A stretch of 64,000 nucleotides of DNA from Hyphomicrobiales bacterium (GTDB taxonomy: Bacteria; Pseudomonadota; Alphaproteobacteria; Rhodospirillales; JACKKN01). The stretch lies in assembly GCA_024236415.1 (NCBI GenBank), contig JACKKN010000009.1, forward strand, positions 62,001 through 126,000, in the 5' to 3' direction. The notes beneath the pieces are model-generated. The model searched no databases and was not told the origin of the DNA. It worked only from the letters and a program-made list of their open reading frames with translations. Both the position numbers and the translations under genes were made by a program. How positions within the stretch are numbered: position 1 is the first letter of the stretch; each line of letters opens with the position of its first letter. Below are positions 39,342 to 47,990 of the stretch, piece by piece.

Positions 39342-39435
39342 TCCCCGGCGCGACGCCACGGGCCACCCCTTCCCGGTGTTCCGGTCCGGCCGGCACGACG
39401 CTACAATGGCCGGGCAAGCACAAGGGGAGGGGGCC

Positions 39436-41040
39436 ATGGGGACCTTGATGCCGTTGCGCGGGATCGCGCGCGCCGCCGCGGCGATGCTGCTGCTGTTCGC
39501 CGCCGCCTGCCAGACCGTGAGCCTGGACAGTGCCCGCGACCACAAGCCGGGCAACGGCATCGTCGCCTTCAAGTTCGTCACCAACAGCTACCTCACGGTC
39601 ATTTTCCAGGACCACTGGACCTGGGCCACGATCGCCGACGAGGCCGGCAAGTCGTTCACCTTCACCGCGGTGACCGAGGGCATGACCCGGTCGGCCCTGT
39701 ACGTGGGCTCGGTGCCGCCCGGCCGCTACCATTTCACCGGGTTCGAGGGCAAGCTGGCCTTCGCCAGCGCCAAGCCCAACGAGCGCCTGGGCAACTTCCT
39801 GGTGGAGGCCGGCCGGGTCACCTTCCTGGGCACGCTGATCGAGCACGCCAACCAGGATCGTTTCGTGCTGCCCGGCGTGAATTCCCGGACCTACCTGCTG
39901 TACGACCCGAAACCGTCGCCGGACGGCCTGACCGCGGTGCTGAACATCCTGTTCCCGGGCCTGCAGGGGGTGGACTTGGACCCCGTCACCTTCATCGGCT
40001 GGGACCGCCGGCGGGCGCCGGTGGCCCTGAACCTGGGGGCGTTCGACTTCGTGCGCCGGTCCAGCCGCGGCCTGATCGACCCGGTCGAACTGGCCGACGG
40101 CTCCATCGCCTTCGGCTCGGTGCTGGGGCAGCTGCGCCTGTGGCATCCGGACCGGGGCTGGCGGAATCTGGACGTCGGCCTGAACCGGGGCATCGAGGCC
40201 TTCGCCGAGCTGCCCTCGGGCGCCTGGCTGGTGGGCGGCGAGATGGGCATGCTGCGGCGCTCGTTCGACCACGGCGCCTCTTGGCACGACGTGAAGTCGG
40301 ACCTGCCCTATGGCGTCGTACACGACCTGAACGTGCTGGACGGCGGCACCGTGTACCTGACCCACTACCGCGGCACCGAATTCGCCTTGTACCGGGCCGC
40401 GGGCGACCTGGGCCATTGGGAACGCGTGCAGTCCGCCACCTTCGAGCCGGCCGGCCGGACCTGGGGCAGCGCCGTGCAGGGGCTGACCACCCGGGTCCAC
40501 GGCGGCCACCTGTACACCACCCTGCCGCACAGCCGGCTGGCCGTCTTCGACCCGGCCACGCGGCGGTCCACCCTGCACGACATGCCGGGGCCGCTGATGA
40601 GCCCCCTGCGTATCGCCCCCGACGGTGTCATGCGCGGCACCTTTGCCGTGTTCGTCGCCCACAATCCGTACCTGAGCCGCGACGGCGGCGGGTCCTGGCA
40701 CGGCGCCAACATCACCCGGTACGCGCACATGCCGGGCTTCCGCGACAAATCGTTTGGCATGGCCATCGGCGTTCCCAGCCTGACCCAGCGCCGGTCGTCG
40801 GTCCTGGTCACCCGCGACGGCGGCACCACCTGGTCCGAGGCGGCCGCGGCGCCGCACGTGGGCTTGCGCTGGATCGGGTTCTCCAACCGCGCCGGCGTGG
40901 CCTTCGCCACCGACGACATCAGCCGCCTGTACTACAGCCGGGACGAGGGCCGGACCTGGACCGAGGACTCGGTGCCGCCGCCGGGCGCGCCCGCGCCCAA
41001 GCCGGCGTCGCAGTCGGCCGCCCTGTTCCCGCGCCGCTGA
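39436..41040 (+). CDS. Lipoprotein with Asp-box (sialidase/BNR) propeller
   Basis: 534 residues. The N-terminus is a lipoprotein signal with lipobox FAAAC, so the protein is membrane-anchored in the envelope. The C-terminal 350 residues form a beta-propeller with four Asp-boxes (SFDHGASWHD, SRDGGGSWHG, TRDGGTTWSE, SRDEGRTWTE). Such domains occur in sialidases and photosystem-assembly proteins but also in many non-enzymatic proteins; no sialidase Arg triad is evident, so the role is unknown. AAGGGGAGGGG precedes ATG 39436. Confidence 0.85.
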   Translation: MGTLMPLRGIARAAAAMLLLFAAACQTVSLDSARDHKPGNGIVAFKFVTNSYLTVIFQDHWTWATIADEAGKSFTFTAVTEGMTRSALYVGSVPPGRYHFTGFEGKLAFASAKPNERLGNFLVEAGRVTFLGTLIEHANQDRFVLPGVNSRTYLLYDPKPSPDGLTAVLNILFPGLQGVDLDPVTFIGWDRRRAPVALNLGAFDFVRRSSRGLIDPVELADGSIAFGSVLGQLRLWHPDRGWRNLDVGLNRGIEAFAELPSGAWLVGGEMGMLRRSFDHGASWHDVKSDLPYGVVHDLNVLDGGTVYLTHYRGTEFALYRAAGDLGHWERVQSATFEPAGRTWGSAVQGLTTRVHGGHLYTTLPHSRLAVFDPATRRSTLHDMPGPLMSPLRIAPDGVMRGTFAVFVAHNPYLSRDGGGSWHGANITRYAHMPGFRDKSFGMAIGVPSLTQRRSSVLVTRDGGTTWSEAAAAPHVGLRWIGFSNRAGVAFATDDISRLYYSRDEGRTWTEDSVPPPGAPAPKPASQSAALFPRR

Positions 41041-41061
41041 CCTTTGTCGCCAAAGCGCACG

Positions 41062-42501
41062 TCAGGCCGCGGCCGCGTCCTGGCGCCGCCACAGCTCGCG
41101 CGCCATGATGCCGACCCGGGCCTCGATGGCCTCGGCGGCGTCCAGGCACATGTCCTCGCGGAACCGCTGGCCGACGATCTGCACGCCGATGGGGACCGAG
41201 CCGTCGCCGTCGCCATGCAGGCCGATCGGCACCACCGCCGCCGGCAGGCCCAGGTAGTTCATCAGGTAGCTGTAGCGGCCGGCGTCGAACAGGTCGCCGA
41301 TCTCGTCCTGGCCCCAGGTGTCCTCGTCCCAGGCGTAGGTGGGGCGCATGAGGAAGGGGGTCAGCACCAGGGGATGGTCGTCCAGGAAGGTGGTCCAGGC
41401 GCGCAGCAGGCGCGAGCGGTCGGCCAAGGCGCGGATCAGGGCCACCGGCTCGGACACCCCGAAGTGGGCGAAGTAGTTGTCGAAGATGGCCTGGATGGTG
41501 GGGCTGCCGTACTTGCGGATGGCCGGTTCCATCATCACCCGGACCTCGCCCATGGTGTCCTGGCCCCAGCGGTCGGCGGCCTCGGCGGCCAGCGGCGGGT
41601 CGACCTCTTCGACGGCATAGCCGGCGTCGGCCAGCAGGCCGGCGGCCTTGTCCACGGCGGCGGTGATGGCCGGGTCGATGGCGTAGCCCAGGCCGTCCCT
41701 GGTCACCGCCACCTTGACCGGGCCTCCGGGCGCCGGGCCGTCGAAGGGCGCCGGCACCCACAGCGGGTCGCGCGGGTCGCCCTGGGCCACGATCCGGGTG
41801 CCCAGGCGCACGTCGCGCACCTCCCGCGCGATGACCCCCTGGGTGGACATGAGCTGGGCCAGCAGGCCGCGCTCCTCGGCCTGGGAGGGGTTGTAGGCCG
41901 GCACCCGGCCCTGGGTCGGGCGCACGGTGGCGAGCCCGCACATGAAGCTGGGAAAGCGCAGCGAGCCGCCGATGTCGTTGCCGTGGGCGATGGGGCCGTA
42001 GCCCATGGCGCAGGCCGCCGAGGACCCGCCCGAGGAGCCGCCGGGCGAACGTTCGGGATCCCATGGGTTCAGGGTGCGGCCGTGGACCACGTTGTCGGTG
42101 GTGGCGCGGAACGAGAACTCGGGCGTGTTGGTGCGGCCGACGATGATGGCCCCGGCGTGGCGCAGGTTGTGCACCACCGGCGCGTCGGCGGGGGCGATCA
42201 CCGACTGGAACGCCTCGACCCCGTTGGTGGTGGCGCGGCCCTTGTAATCCACGTTGATCTTGACCGTCACCGGCACCCCGTGCAGGGGGCCCAGGGGGCC
42301 GCCGGCGGCCAGGGCGCGGTCTTGGGCGGCGGCCTGTTCCAGGGCCTCGTCGGTCAGGTCGTCGACGATGGCGTTGATCTCGCCGTTGGTGGCGCGCACG
42401 CGGTCCACCACCGCGCCCACGGCCTCGGCGCAGGACACCTCGCGCTTGGCAATGGCCGCCGCCAGGTCACAGGCGCTCCAGCGCCAAAGCTCGTCGCCCA
42501 T
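41062..42501 (-). CDS. Amidase-signature family enzyme
   Basis: 479 residues with the full amidase signature: catalytic lysine in VPVTVKINVD, the SPGGSSGGSSAACAMGYGPIAHGNDIGGSLRFPS core with cis-Ser and nucleophilic Ser, and normal family length. The group covers GatA-like subunits, indoleacetamide hydrolase and general acylamidases. The lone gene away from gatBC argues against GatA; substrate unknown. Start at ATG 42501 after GGAGAGGAG; the upstream extension from 42693 is rejected. Confidence 0.92.
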   Translation of the reverse strand: MGDELWRWSACDLAAAIAKREVSCAEAVGAVVDRVRATNGEINAIVDDLTDEALEQAAAQDRALAAGGPLGPLHGVPVTVKINVDYKGRATTNGVEAFQSVIAPADAPVVHNLRHAGAIIVGRTNTPEFSFRATTDNVVHGRTLNPWDPERSPGGSSGGSSAACAMGYGPIAHGNDIGGSLRFPSFMCGLATVRPTQGRVPAYNPSQAEERGLLAQLMSTQGVIAREVRDVRLGTRIVAQGDPRDPLWVPAPFDGPAPGGPVKVAVTRDGLGYAIDPAITAAVDKAAGLLADAGYAVEEVDPPLAAEAADRWGQDTMGEVRVMMEPAIRKYGSPTIQAIFDNYFAHFGVSEPVALIRALADRSRLLRAWTTFLDDHPLVLTPFLMRPTYAWDEDTWGQDEIGDLFDAGRYSYLMNYLGLPAAVVPIGLHGDGDGSVPIGVQIVGQRFREDMCLDAAEAIEARVGIMARELWRRQDAAAA

Positions 42502-42717
42502 GGTCACGGTCTCCTCTCCCGGGTGATGACGAAAGGTAGCAGGGAAGGCGACGCCGCGGCCAACGCGGATTAGGCAAATCCTTATGCGTGTTGCGCATCG
42601 TGCGACCGGTGCTGCCGGGCCGCTAATTTCACTTTTCTTTTTCGTCGTTGAGCGTATAACAAGCGCTCGCCGGGCCGCGCCCGGCGGTGACACCAGTCCC
42701 TTTCGGAGCTATCGGCG

Positions 42718-42867
42718 GTGAGCCAACCGTTGAACGGGCAGATTCGCGACATCCGCGCCGGCCGCGTGCCGCGCCGTGCCGGCTGTGTGCCGCGCCGCGC
42801 CGGCTGCGCGCCCCGCCTGTCCTACGTGTGGCTGTACGGTCGCCGGAACCCCCTTTCCAGTCTGTAG
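42718..42867 (+). CDS. Upstream arginine-rich leader ORF of the odc gene
   Basis: A 49-codon open frame beginning GTG, 9 bases after GGAG, ending TAG 89 bp before the odc start. The peptide has ten arginines with a repeated R-V-P-R-R-A-G-C unit and ends YVWLYGRRNPLSSL. A 22-base hairpin begins at the stop codon. This is the arrangement expected of a leader peptide that controls ornithine decarboxylase through ribosome stalling; enteric speF uses a leader peptide (speFL) and alphaproteobacteria have a long speF leader RNA. That the peptide is made is inference. Confidence 0.55.
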   Translation: MSQPLNGQIRDIRAGRVPRRAGCVPRRAGCAPRLSYVWLYGRRNPLSSL

Positions 42868-42918
42868 GCGGCATTCCTGGATGCCGCCCTTCGCGGGTGC
42901 CGGCGGACCGAGGTCCGC
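42867..42918 (+). promoter_or_regulatory. Hairpins in the odc leader
   Basis: Stem 1: GGCGGCAT (42867-42874) and ATGCCGCC (42881-42888) around TCCTGG. Stem 2: GCGGAC (42903-42908) and GTCCGC (42913-42918) around CGAG. They lie between the leader ORF and the odc ribosome site region, with no T-tract, so they would act at translation or by mutual exclusion rather than as a plain terminator. Confidence 0.6.
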
Positions 42919-42956
42919 GCGGCCGGTGAAATGACTGAGAAGGTTGGGATCGCGCC

Positions 42957-44096
42957 ATGACCCCGAAGATTGCCGAGTTTCTGAACACGCATCGCGGCGA
43001 GACGCCGTTCCTGGTGGTCGACCTGGACAAGGTCGAGTCCAACTACCGGGACCTGCGCCGTGCCCTGCCGCTGGCCGAGATCTATTACGCCGTCAAGGCC
43101 AACCCGGCGGCGCCGGTCCTGGGCCGCCTGGTGGGGTTGGAGTCCAGTTTCGACGCCGCCTCGTTCCAGGAGGTGGAGATGTGCCTGGCGGCCGGCGCCG
43201 ACCCGGCCGCCATTTCCTATGGCAACACGGTCAAGAAGGCCCGCGACATCGCCCGCGCCTTCGCCGCCGGCGTGCGCCTGTTCGCCTTCGACAGCGCCGG
43301 CGAGCTGGAAAAGCTGGCCGAGCACGCGCCGGGCTCGCGGGTTTTCTGCCGCATCCTGACCGACAACGGCGGCGCCGACTGGCCGCTGAGCCGCAAGTTC
43401 GGCTGCCACCTGGAGATGGCGCGGGACCTGATGCTGGCGGCCGCCGAGAAGGGGCTGAAGCCCCACGGCATCTCGTTCCACGTGGGGTCGCAGCAGACCG
43501 ACCCCTCGCAGTGGGAGGTGGCCATCGGCCGCGCCGCCATGGTCTTCACCGACCTGCGCCGGCGCGGGATCGAGGTGCGGATGCTGAACCTGGGCGGCGG
43601 CTTCCCGGCCCGCTACCGCGGCGGCGACGTACCGCCCGTGGACGCCTTCGCCGACGCCATCATGAAGGCCATGACCAAGCATTTCGGCAACGACCTGCCG
43701 GCCATGATCATCGAGCCCGGCCGCAGCATCACCGCCGAGGCCGGCGTGCTGCAGACCGAGGTGGTGCTGGTGTCGCGCAAGTCCTATGCCGCCGACGAGC
43801 CGCGCTGGGTGTATTTCGACATCGGCAAATTCGGCGGCCTGGCCGAGACCATGGACGAGGCCATCCGCTATCCCGTCGACACGCCCTACGGCGCGGACGC
43901 CGAAATGGGGCCTGTGATCATCGCCGGCCCCACCTGCGACGGCGCCGACATCCTGTACGAGCACTGCGGCTACCAGTTGCCGATGGCCCTGAAGCCCGGC
44001 GACAAGGTACAGCTGCTAAGCGCCGGGGCCTACACCACCACGTACGCCTCCCAGGGGTTCAACGGTTTCCCGCCCCTGTCCGAACACTACATCTAG
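42957..44096 (+). CDS. odc: Ornithine decarboxylase-like, type III PLP enzyme
   Basis: 379 residues of the alanine-racemase-fold decarboxylase group. PLP lysine K47 lies in YYAVKANP, and the substrate-binding cysteine C327 in AGPTCDGADILYEH, the pattern of eukaryotic-type ornithine decarboxylase. These enzymes make putrescine from ornithine; several alphaproteobacterial members also take lysine. HVGSQQTDP and LGGGFPARY are further hallmarks. The 455-bp gap upstream holds an arginine-rich leader ORF and hairpins. It is followed by an unrelated gene. Confidence 0.93.
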   Translation: MTPKIAEFLNTHRGETPFLVVDLDKVESNYRDLRRALPLAEIYYAVKANPAAPVLGRLVGLESSFDAASFQEVEMCLAAGADPAAISYGNTVKKARDIARAFAAGVRLFAFDSAGELEKLAEHAPGSRVFCRILTDNGGADWPLSRKFGCHLEMARDLMLAAAEKGLKPHGISFHVGSQQTDPSQWEVAIGRAAMVFTDLRRRGIEVRMLNLGGGFPARYRGGDVPPVDAFADAIMKAMTKHFGNDLPAMIIEPGRSITAEAGVLQTEVVLVSRKSYAADEPRWVYFDIGKFGGLAETMDEAIRYPVDTPYGADAEMGPVIIAGPTCDGADILYEHCGYQLPMALKPGDKVQLLSAGAYTTTYASQGFNGFPPLSEHYI

Positions 44097-44279
44097 ACCG
44101 TGCGGGTCCAACCCGCCGGACCCGGTCGCTGGCGGCGCGCCGGTTGAACCGTCGTGCCGCCTATTCCCCAAAACGCATATCGGGGAAATCCTGCATACCG
44201 GCCGTTTCCGCCGGCATGCTAGATTGCAGCCATCACAGGCAAAAACCCGGCGTTCCCGTCCGCGGGAGGGGAGGCTCGA

Positions 44280-44723
44280 ATGAAGCCATGGTTTCTGTTG
44301 ATGGCCGTCGCCTGGGCGATGGCGGCCGGCGCGCCGCCGGCGCGTGCCGAGGGCCAGGCGCACAAGCTTGTCATCCACGTCGATGAGAACGACAAGACCA
44401 AGATGACCATCGCCCTGAACATCGTCGAGCAGACCGTCAAGCTGTGGCAGGACCGGGGCGACACCGTGACTTTTGAAATCGTCGCCCACGGCCCGGGGCT
44501 GCACATGCTGCGCGCCGACACCTCGCCCGTGAAGAAGCGCATCGGCCTGATGAGCACCGAGATCGATAACCTGAGCTTCTCGGCCTGCGCCAACACCCTG
44601 CGCAAGCAGGAAGCCAAGGAGGGCAAGACGGTCCCCCTGGTGCCCGAGGCGCGGACCGTGCCCGGCGGGGTGTTCCGCATCATGCAGCTGCAGGAAATGG
44701 GGTACTCCTACGTCCGGCCGTGA
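44280..44723 (+). CDS. Exported DsrE-family protein
   Basis: 147 residues with a signal peptide (FLLMAVAWAMAAGAPPARA) and a DsrE/DsrF-like body (LVIHVDENDKTKMTIALNIVEQTVKLW, EIVAHGPGLHMLRAD, FSACANTLRKQE). DsrE proteins carry sulfur on a conserved cysteine; here one cysteine sits in FSACANTL. Periplasmic DsrE-like proteins are common near sulfur-oxidation genes. It is convergent with the SoxY-like gene, 17 bp apart, suggesting a shared sulfur role. Confidence 0.85.
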   Translation: MKPWFLLMAVAWAMAAGAPPARAEGQAHKLVIHVDENDKTKMTIALNIVEQTVKLWQDRGDTVTFEIVAHGPGLHMLRADTSPVKKRIGLMSTEIDNLSFSACANTLRKQEAKEGKTVPLVPEARTVPGGVFRIMQLQEMGYSYVRP

Positions 44724-44740
44724 CCTGGCCGGAAGGGATG

Positions 44741-45226
44741 CTAGTTGCCGCCGCCGCAGCCGCCGATCGTCACCTTGGTGAACTTACTGGCCACGTAGAC
44801 CTCGCCGCCGCTCGTCTCGGCGACGGCGTGGACATTCTGCGACTTGGCCAGGCGGATGCGGGTGATGATGTCGACCTTGCCCGCCTGCGGCGTGAAGTGG
44901 AAGGTGACGACGGTGACGTTGGGGTTCTCCTCGGCCAGCAGGTGAAGCCGCAGCACGTGGTCCGCCTGGGTCATGGGGCTGTCCACCTGCACGCCCACCA
45001 GCACGCTGGCGCCGTTCTCGGTGATGGGGGCCAGATCGAGGCTGACCTTGCCCGTGGCCGCGGCGCGGCCGTCCAGGATCTTATCCAGGGCCGCCCGCAG
45101 GCGGGCACCGGCCCCGGCAGGCGACCCGCCCGTTCCCAGGACCGCGACCAGGCCGGCGGCCGCGGCCAGGAACCGGCGGCGGGACCGGGCCGGTGCCGTT
45201 CCTAGATTCTCCGCGCGTGCTGGCAT
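44741..45226 (-). CDS. soxY: SoxY-like sulfur carrier, Tat-exported
   Basis: 161 residues with a twin-arginine signal (RSRRRFLAAAAG) and the SoxY C-terminal swinging arm IGGCGGGN, whose cysteine (C157) carries sulfur as a covalent thiosulfate adduct. The middle is the SoxY immunoglobulin-like fold (VQVDSPMTQADHVLRLHLLAEENP). SoxY normally works with SoxZ and the Sox enzymes; none is in the window, so this is an isolated carrier or an SoxYZ-like protein. Close pairing with a DsrE protein supports a sulfur function. Confidence 0.85.
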   Translation of the reverse strand: MPARAENLGTAPARSRRRFLAAAAGLVAVLGTGGSPAGAGARLRAALDKILDGRAAATGKVSLDLAPITENGASVLVGVQVDSPMTQADHVLRLHLLAEENPNVTVVTFHFTPQAGKVDIITRIRLAKSQNVHAVAETSGGEVYVASKFTKVTIGGCGGGN

Positions 45227-45249
45227 GGCCTACCTCCGGTGCCGGGTGT

Positions 45250-47151
45250 TCATATCTCGCCCTTGAAGCCGGCCTTGCGCAGGGCACCCAGGATGTGCTC
45301 CAACTCGGCCGGGTCGGTGAACGGAAAGGCCTGTCGCAGGCCGGTCAGGGTGAAGTTGGGGTCCGACATCAGAACCATGTCGGCCTCCCACTCGGCGTCC
45401 TCCTGGCGGCCCACCTGGGCGTAGGTGGCGGCCAGCCAGACGCGCAGGCGCTGCGACGTGTTGTTCTGCTTCAGGCCGCGGGTGAAGGCGGCGATGGCCT
45501 CGTCGTAGCGTTTGAGGATGAACAGGGCCTGGCCCTCGTGGAACGGGTAGTTCGACGGATGGTGCGGGTGCAGGCGCTGCGCCTTCATGACCATCTCCAG
45601 CCCCTGTTCCGGGCGCCCGGCGTAGTACAGCAGGGTCGCCACCAGGACGTGGCCGTTGGCATAGCTTGGATCGATCTCGATGGACTTCTGGGCATCGGCC
45701 AGGGCCTGCACGTACTGGCGCCGCTCGCGGTACACCAGGCCGCGGGCGAAATATGCGACCGGCATGTCGGCGTTCAGTCCGATGGCCCGGTTCGCCAGCT
45801 CCAGGGCCTTCTGCAGGGGGGCCTCGCTGTCCCCGTTCCAGCCGTTGGTGAACTCGAACACGTGGGTCCAGGCCAGCATGGCGTACGCCTCGGCGTAGTC
45901 CGGGTCGAGGGCGATGGCCTTTTCGAAGAAGGCCCGGGATTCATAGGTGTTCTGGCGCGAGAACCGCTCGAACAGGTCGCGCCCGCGCAGGAACAGATCG
46001 TAGGCCTCCAGGTTCTCCGTACCGCCGCCGGTCCGGCCGCCGCCGTCACCGGGACCGAGCCGCAGGGACAGGGACGACACGATCTGCCGCCCGATCCGGT
46101 CCTGCAGGCGGAAGATGTCCTTGAGGGTGCCGTCGTACCGCTCGGCCCAGACGTGGTGCCCGGTCCCGGCATCGATGAGCTGGACGTTGATCCGCACCTG
46201 GTCGCCTACTCGGCGGACGCTGCCCTCGACCACATAGCGGGCGTCCAACTCGCGCCCGATGGTGCGGATGTCGGTCGGCTTGCCCTTGTAGGAGAAGGTC
46301 GACGAGCGGGCGATCACCGTTAGGCCGCGGACCTTGGACAGGTCGGTGATCAGGTCCTCGGTCATGCCGTCGGAGAAATATTCCTGGCCCGGGTCGCCGC
46401 TCATGTTGTCGAACGGCAGCACGGCGATGGAGGGCGGCGCCACCGCCGCCGGCGGGGCCGGCGCCGCCACCGGCGGAGTGGGCGTTTCGGCCCGCATGCC
46501 GTACCCGGCGTACCACCAGGCGCCGCCGCCCGTGACCAGGACCACGGCGGCCACGGCCGCGGCGACCAGGGCCGAGTGCCGGCGCCCGTGCGGTGGCGCG
46601 GCGGCGGGACTGCCGCCGCCGCTGCCCACCAGCACCTTGTAGGCACGGACCGGGGTCGAGATGTTCTTGACCCGCTGCTCGCCCATGTCGGCGATCGGGT
46701 AGTCGACCCGCTTATGGACTTGGTTGTAGACATCGCCGGACAGGCAGATGCCGCCCGGGTCGGCGAGCGCCTCGAGCCGCGCGGCGATGTTGACGCCGTC
46801 GCCGTAGATGTCGTCGTCCTCGGCCAGCACGTCACCCAGGTTGATGCCCATGCGGAATTCCATGCGCCGTTCGGGCGGCAAGTCGGCATTGCGCCGGGCC
46901 AGTTCCACCTGGGTGGTCCAGGCGCAGGACACCGCCGCAAGCACGGTCTGGAACTCGGCCAGAAACCCGTCGCCGGTATGCTTGACGATGCGGCCGCCGT
47001 GGGCGGTGATCTGGGGGTCGATGACCTCGGCACGGAAGGCGCGCCACAGTGTCATGGTGGCGTCTTCGTCGGCATCCATCAGCCGGGAATAGCCGGCGAT
47101 ATCGGCGGCCAGCACCGCGGCAAGCCTGCGCCGGGCGGATACCTGGGACAT
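45250..47151 (-). CDS. Class III adenylate cyclase with TolB-like domain and TPRs
   Basis: 633 residues from ATG 47151. Cyclase domain: metal aspartates in VLAADIAGYSRL and HTGDGFLAEF, and GDGVNIAARLE for the transition state. A membrane helix (LVAAAVAAVVLVTGGGAWWY) follows, then a TolB-N-like domain (IAVLPFDNMSGDPGQEYFSDGMTEDL, ARSSTFSYKGK, YVVEGSVR) and several TPRs (AYAMLAWTH to LAATYAQVGRQEDAEWE). Larger paralogue of the protein at 35.6 kb. The TolB/TPR part is probably extracytoplasmic and senses an envelope signal. Confidence 0.93.
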   Translation of the reverse strand: MSQVSARRRLAAVLAADIAGYSRLMDADEDATMTLWRAFRAEVIDPQITAHGGRIVKHTGDGFLAEFQTVLAAVSCAWTTQVELARRNADLPPERRMEFRMGINLGDVLAEDDDIYGDGVNIAARLEALADPGGICLSGDVYNQVHKRVDYPIADMGEQRVKNISTPVRAYKVLVGSGGGSPAAAPPHGRRHSALVAAAVAAVVLVTGGGAWWYAGYGMRAETPTPPVAAPAPPAAVAPPSIAVLPFDNMSGDPGQEYFSDGMTEDLITDLSKVRGLTVIARSSTFSYKGKPTDIRTIGRELDARYVVEGSVRRVGDQVRINVQLIDAGTGHHVWAERYDGTLKDIFRLQDRIGRQIVSSLSLRLGPGDGGGRTGGGTENLEAYDLFLRGRDLFERFSRQNTYESRAFFEKAIALDPDYAEAYAMLAWTHVFEFTNGWNGDSEAPLQKALELANRAIGLNADMPVAYFARGLVYRERRQYVQALADAQKSIEIDPSYANGHVLVATLLYYAGRPEQGLEMVMKAQRLHPHHPSNYPFHEGQALFILKRYDEAIAAFTRGLKQNNTSQRLRVWLAATYAQVGRQEDAEWEADMVLMSDPNFTLTGLRQAFPFTDPAELEHILGALRKAGFKGEI

Positions 47152-47250
47152 GGCGCGGGATCCCACAACCCTTTCGAGCGATTGCGGGAATAATACTTTG
47201 TGCGGCCGAGGTTGTCTAATGGCCCGGGCGGGGAGGGGGCGGGGCGGCGG

Positions 47251-47691
47251 CTACGGCACCCGCGTCCAGAGCTGCTCCTTGCAGAAGAACAGCACGCAGC
47301 CCGACACGCCCAGCTCGTGGTCGGACTTCAGTTCCAGTTCCGAGCGGTAGGTCTTGCCGTCCTCGGGGTTGTAGATCTGGCCGCCGTCCCATTCGCGCGC
47401 GCCGTTCTTCTTGAAGCCGGTCAGCAGGGGCAGGCCCAGGATCGGCCGGCTGCGCAGGGCCTCGTCGCTGTTCTCCTTGTCCAGCTTGGGCTTGCCGGCG
47501 GCGTCGTTGGGCTCCTTCATCCACACGATCTTGCCGCAGAAGCGTTCGCCGCAGGGTTCGATCGTGACGTGGGACTTGCCGCCCTTGGTCAGCCAGGTGC
47601 CGAGGATGTCGGCGGCCTGGGACGGGGCAGGGGCCGCAACGGCCGCGGAAAGGGAAAGGGCGAGAACAGCGGTTCTGACGGGGATGGCCAT
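47251..47691 (-). CDS. DUF2147 family exported protein
   Basis: 146 residues with a signal peptide (TAVLALSLSAAVAAPAPSQAA) and the DUF2147 pattern: ILGTWLTKGGKSHVTIEPCGERFCGKIVWM, then WDGGQIYNPEDGKTYRSELEL and a C-terminal CVLFFC. The family forms a small beta-barrel of unknown role in the periplasm and is widespread in Proteobacteria; members often have conserved cysteines as here. It is 16 bp before the small Lrp-domain gene on the same strand. Confidence 0.88.
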   Translation of the reverse strand: MAIPVRTAVLALSLSAAVAAPAPSQAADILGTWLTKGGKSHVTIEPCGERFCGKIVWMKEPNDAAGKPKLDKENSDEALRSRPILGLPLLTGFKKNGAREWDGGQIYNPEDGKTYRSELELKSDHELGVSGCVLFFCKEQLWTRVP

Positions 47692-47707
47692 GGCCGGGCC
47701 TCCGGGA

Positions 47708-47950
47708 TCAGGAGAATGCCTTGAAGGTGATGATGGTGAAGGTGTCCTTCACCCCGGGCAGGAGCTGCAGCTTTTCGTTGACGAAGTGGCCGATGTCCTG
47801 GTTGTCCTCGAGGAAGCATTTGACCAGCAGGTCGTACTGGCCCGAGGTGGAATGGACCTCGGATACTTGGGGCACCGTCTCCACGGCCTCGGTGGCCACT
47901 TCGTAGGCCTTGCCCAGCTCGCATTTGATCTGCACGAAGATGGTCTGCAT
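47708..47950 (-). CDS. Stand-alone Lrp/AsnC effector-binding (RAM) domain protein
   Basis: 80 residues consisting only of a RAM domain: FVQIKCELGKAYEVATEAVETVPQVSEVHSTSGQYDLLVKCF, a ferredoxin-like fold that binds small effectors, usually amino acids, in Lrp/AsnC regulators. No HTH is present. Such free RAM proteins form ring-shaped oligomers. GGGAGG lies upstream. It is 40 bp after rhlE and 16 bp before DUF2147. Whether it modulates full Lrp proteins is unknown. Confidence 0.9.
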   Translation of the reverse strand: MQTIFVQIKCELGKAYEVATEAVETVPQVSEVHSTSGQYDLLVKCFLEDNQDIGHFVNEKLQLLPGVKDTFTIITFKAFS

Positions 47951-47990
47951 GGCTGCCTGCCTCCCTGTCGCCCCGCGGGCCGGCGCCCGT

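Noticed and set aside
44097..44279. Terminator after odc
   Set aside because: GGGTCC and GGACCC can pair around 44104-44125 but the stem is short and no T run follows.
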